A stretch of DNA of 25,630 nucleotides from CAYVAP01 sp964343195 (lineage in GTDB: Bacteria > Bacteroidota > Bacteroidia > J057): NCBI GenBank assembly GCA_964343195.1, contig CAYFIR010000099.1:1-25630 (forward strand), written 5' to 3'. Within the stretch, counting starts at the first letter, position 1, and every line of letters starts with the position of its first letter. The translations under genes and the position numbers were made by a program. Shown in pieces: positions 23,483-25,630 of this stretch. The notes under the pieces are model-generated. The model searched no databases. It was not told where the DNA came from and worked only from the letters and a program-made list of their open reading frames with translations.

Positions 23483-23510
23483 CGCAAAGAACGCAAAGGA
23501 GATCGCAAAG
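23483..23510. repeat. Short repeat of CGCAAAG between tssF and tssG
   Basis: CGCAAAG occurs at 23483-23489, 23492-23498 and 23504-23510, with TTAGC just before and GCTAA just after (inverted). I recall similar CGCAAAG-rich runs between genes of other bacterial genomes. It is in the 189-bp gap inside the T6SS block. Confidence 0.6.
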
Positions 23511-23563
23511 TCAGCTAAGAATAAGGTCAAGAACACAAATCCTGGATTCCGCTTCATCGGAAG

Positions 23564-23585
23564 GAAACCGTTGGTTTCGTTTTTG
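23564..23585. other. Hairpin 20 bases beyond the tssF stop
   Basis: GAAACC/GGTTTC with a three-base loop, followed on the plus strand by G and a run of five T. Its terminator-like orientation is plus, opposite to the T6SS genes; on the minus strand no T-run follows. It would not be expected to stop tssF transcription. Confidence 0.4.
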
Positions 23586-23604
23586 TCTAGGAGTATGGTT
23601 ATTT

Positions 23605-25506
23605 TTATACCTCAACGCCTGATACTTTCACCCGGATTGGCACCAGCGTTGCGGCCTGATCGTTGAGCTGTTTTTCAAGTTTCTGGCGGAGATACTGCCA
23701 ATGTGCAGCCTCCACATTTCCTACCGGGTTTAACTGGACTTCCAATACCCGAATCAAGCCCGCCTTTGGCCCGGAACCGACTTCTATTCCCGGAAGTACC
23801 TCTACCGATGCCAGCTCTTCATTCAGTTCGCTAAGGCACAAAGCTTTGATGTCGGCTTTTGTAACCACCCTGTTTCGAGTAATCAGGGCCGACTTGAACT
23901 CATGCAACCTTGCCATTTCGGTATGTGGATCATGTCCTCCCAGGGTTTCCGAAATCAGGCAGATGGACTTCTCGTCCCAGGCGCTATCCGAGTAAAGAGA
24001 CAATGGAGTTCGGGAAGGGATAAAATTTCCCCGGAAGCCCTCGGATTCCCAGTAGGTGACAATGACACTTTCTGATTCTCCGGGCGGAAAAGCAATAAAT
24101 ACCGGGGGCTGACCAGTCGGCTTGCCATCCTTATCCAATCCCTGGTTTCGGTTTAACTTGCCTTCCAGGTCATTCAGGGCTTTCTGAATAGCCCTGATAT
24201 TGTTAGACACCACGCCCTGCCCCATAGCTGAAAAAACATAGCTTTCTTCTCGCATGAAGCGGATAAACAGCCTCAGCAGGTCAGTCCCATTTCGTTCATC
24301 AAATCGATTTACTCCGGCCTTTCTGATCGCATAACTGCGGTTTTCCACGACATCGTCATCCAGTATCTTCATGAATGGAAGCTGCACATACTCTTTTCTA
24401 AGTCGGGAGCTGACAACTGATTCAATCCCATGAAAAAAACCTGAGCATTCCAGTTCAAAGAGGTTTACAGAAGGGTTGAGGCTATAGGTCCTATCGAGGA
24501 CTTTGCGGTTGATGACCGGAAAGCAGTTAATCAGGCAGCTTGCCTGTCCAGCCAACTCCCTGGCGAGGCTAATGGAAGATTGCCCAGAATGAGATGCCGA
24601 AAAGCAGGATTCAGAAAACTGAACCTTTACCCAAACCAGGTTGGATGGCATATTATCCGAGGTTCCTGGATCATACAGACTCCGCAACTCATCAGGAAAC
24701 GCCTCGCGTTTGAGGGTGCCCCCTTGAGGGAGCGTTAACCGAACAAAGCGATCGTTGTAAAACCGATTAACTTCCTCTTCTACTTTTCGAGCCGCCAGGA
24801 ATTCATCCGCAATAGAATAGGTCGTGCGCTCATCGTTTTTGATTGGAGACAGACCGAGTTCCATCTCTAAACTCTTCCCATCATGTTCCCAGCGACTGGT
24901 TAGCATCAATTCAGCAGGCTCTATGCCCAGTCGGGAATACTCCCATTCCCAAAAGAAGTGAAGATCCTCCAGCCTTTCATCTTCTGGAAGCGAGATGCCG
25001 ATCCAGGCATCAAAGGGAGAAATGCCTCTCCCCTTCACCTTGTCCACAAGGTTTTTGAAACAGGAGTCATCTACTTCGTACAGGCTATCGCCAAGATGTA
25101 AATACCGAACGTCCCCCTGGCTAATTCTGAATTCACCTGAGGGACTAAGGAAAATATCCCGATCCTTATGCCCAACAGCAATCATCTGATCTCGGCAAAA
25201 TGTGAAGGTCTCGGTATCCAGGGCCCTTGCATGGGCAACTCCGTGCGATGGTTGAGGCCCGGTCTGTACCTCTGGAGTTAACAGGTGGGCCAATTGCTCC
25301 AGCATTCTTCCCCAGGAAGAGTGAATGTCTATGGAAATTTTTTCGAACTCACTCGCTGCTGATCCCAATATCATGTAAACCAGTGGGTCAAAGCCTCCCA
25401 GCCGGTTTAGGCGTTTTCCTGTACGCCGCTCATAAATCCTGGCAGCCTCATCATAGAGTCTGGCCTGTATTTGCTGAGCGTCTTCCGAGCGATAGTGGTT
25501 TGACAT
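23605..25506 (-). CDS. tssF: T6SS baseplate subunit TssF (subtype iii)
   Basis: TssF (VasA/ImpG family) is the major baseplate wedge protein of the T6SS, related to phage baseplate proteins. The 633 residues have about the family's usual length. The N-terminus reads IYERRTGKRLNRLGGFDPLV then EFEKISIDIHSSWGRMLEQL and LLTPEVQTGPQPSHGVAHA (to about residue 90), matching the TssF pattern of a helical stretch followed by L-P-x3-x-P-x-PS. Later segments include NCFPVINRK and LNPSVNLFEL (middle domain) and TKADIKALCLSELNE with VLPGIEVGSG (C-terminal). This is the first T6SS gene read in the window; others probably lie upstream beyond the right edge. The start ATG is at 25504-25506. No promoter of the TAnnTTTG type was found upstream. 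Confidence 0.85.
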   Translation of the reverse strand: MSNHYRSEDAQQIQARLYDEAARIYERRTGKRLNRLGGFDPLVYMILGSAASEFEKISIDIHSSWGRMLEQLAHLLTPEVQTGPQPSHGVAHARALDTETFTFCRDQMIAVGHKDRDIFLSPSGEFRISQGDVRYLHLGDSLYEVDDSCFKNLVDKVKGRGISPFDAWIGISLPEDERLEDLHFFWEWEYSRLGIEPAELMLTSRWEHDGKSLEMELGLSPIKNDERTTYSIADEFLAARKVEEEVNRFYNDRFVRLTLPQGGTLKREAFPDELRSLYDPGTSDNMPSNLVWVKVQFSESCFSASHSGQSSISLARELAGQASCLINCFPVINRKVLDRTYSLNPSVNLFELECSGFFHGIESVVSSRLRKEYVQLPFMKILDDDVVENRSYAIRKAGVNRFDERNGTDLLRLFIRFMREESYVFSAMGQGVVSNNIRAIQKALNDLEGKLNRNQGLDKDGKPTGQPPVFIAFPPGESESVIVTYWESEGFRGNFIPSRTPLSLYSDSAWDEKSICLISETLGGHDPHTEMARLHEFKSALITRNRVVTKADIKALCLSELNEELASVEVLPGIEVGSGPKAGLIRVLEVQLNPVGNVEAAHWQYLRQKLEKQLNDQAATLVPIRVKVSGVEV

Positions 25507-25577
25507 TGAGAGAAATTGGTAGTTCGTGATTAGTAGTTTCCCGTTTCGCGGGATTTCGCGGTGCTCAACGTGGTCAA

Positions 25578-25630
25578 TAGTTCGTAGTTCGTAGTTCGTA
25601 GTTCGTAGTTCGTAGTTCGTAGTTCGTAGT
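25578..25630. repeat. Heptamer tandem repeat upstream of tssF, cut by window edge
   Basis: Seven full units of TAGTTCG (25578-25626) and a partial eighth run off the window. Perfectly regular, no interruptions. A single related stretch (TAGTTCGTGATTAGTAGTT) is at 25520-25538. The unit differs by one base from the one after metK. Confidence 0.92.

Noticed and set aside
23564..23585. Terminator of tssF
   Set aside because: The T-run follows the hairpin only on the opposite strand, so it should not stop transcription of the T6SS genes.

Overview
The window looks like chromosomal DNA of a Bacteroidota bacterium, possibly of the Saprospiria/Lewinella type (the phylum is well supported; the lower rank is a guess). 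The evidence is a TonB-dependent receptor coupled to a DUF4249 lipoprotein, the Bacteroidota-specific subtype iii type VI secretion genes (TssN, TssO and a short TssK), a lysine-rich cold-shock-domain protein, near absence of Shine-Dalgarno sequences, several candidate promoters matching the Bacteroidota consensus TTTG-N19/20-TAnnTTTG, and a divergent tsaD/tamB pair. Most of the DNA has moderate G+C. The first ~550 bases are clearly AT-richer and look acquired.

Layout. 1-525 (-): N-terminal part of a GmrSD/DUF262 restriction-type protein, apparently frameshifted. 526-974: no gene, but two hairpins. 975-1622 (-): trmB, divergent from metK (1831-3171, +). 3172-4064: 0.9 kb without a gene, holding a heptamer array, a MITE-like palindromic repeat that begins at the metK stop codon, and a strong terminator. 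4065-9709 (-): TonB-dependent receptor, DUF4249 lipoprotein and a penicillin-acylase-family Ntn hydrolase in transcription order. 9796-12080 (-): nuoH and nuoI of respiratory complex I, separated from the other nuo genes; NuoI carries a long lysine-rich tail with 28-residue repeats. 12194-12736 (-): dps. 12830-13840 (-): tsaD. 14009-18640 (+): a very large tamB. 18798-19325 (+): cold-shock-domain protein. 19385-25506 (-): five genes of a T6SS subtype iii in the order tssF, tssG, tssN, tssK, tssO. The window ends in another heptamer array just upstream of tssF.

How the genes work together. The left and middle parts are mainly housekeeping: tRNA modification (TrmB, TsaD), S-adenosylmethionine supply (MetK, which feeds TrmB), respiration (NuoH/NuoI), iron storage and DNA protection (Dps), and outer-membrane assembly (TamB). 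The receptor/lipoprotein/acylase set reads as an outer-membrane uptake pair followed by an exported amidase. The right end is the baseplate (TssF, TssG, TssK) and membrane (TssN, TssO) part of a contact-dependent contractile secretion machine. The sheath, tube, spike and ClpV genes must lie outside the window if the system is complete.

I did not find a clearly undescribed system. The most unusual items are the repeat-bearing NuoI tail, the repeat element overlapping the metK stop codon, the matching heptamer arrays at two distant intergenic sites, the paired inverted repeats before metK, and the T6SSiii block itself.
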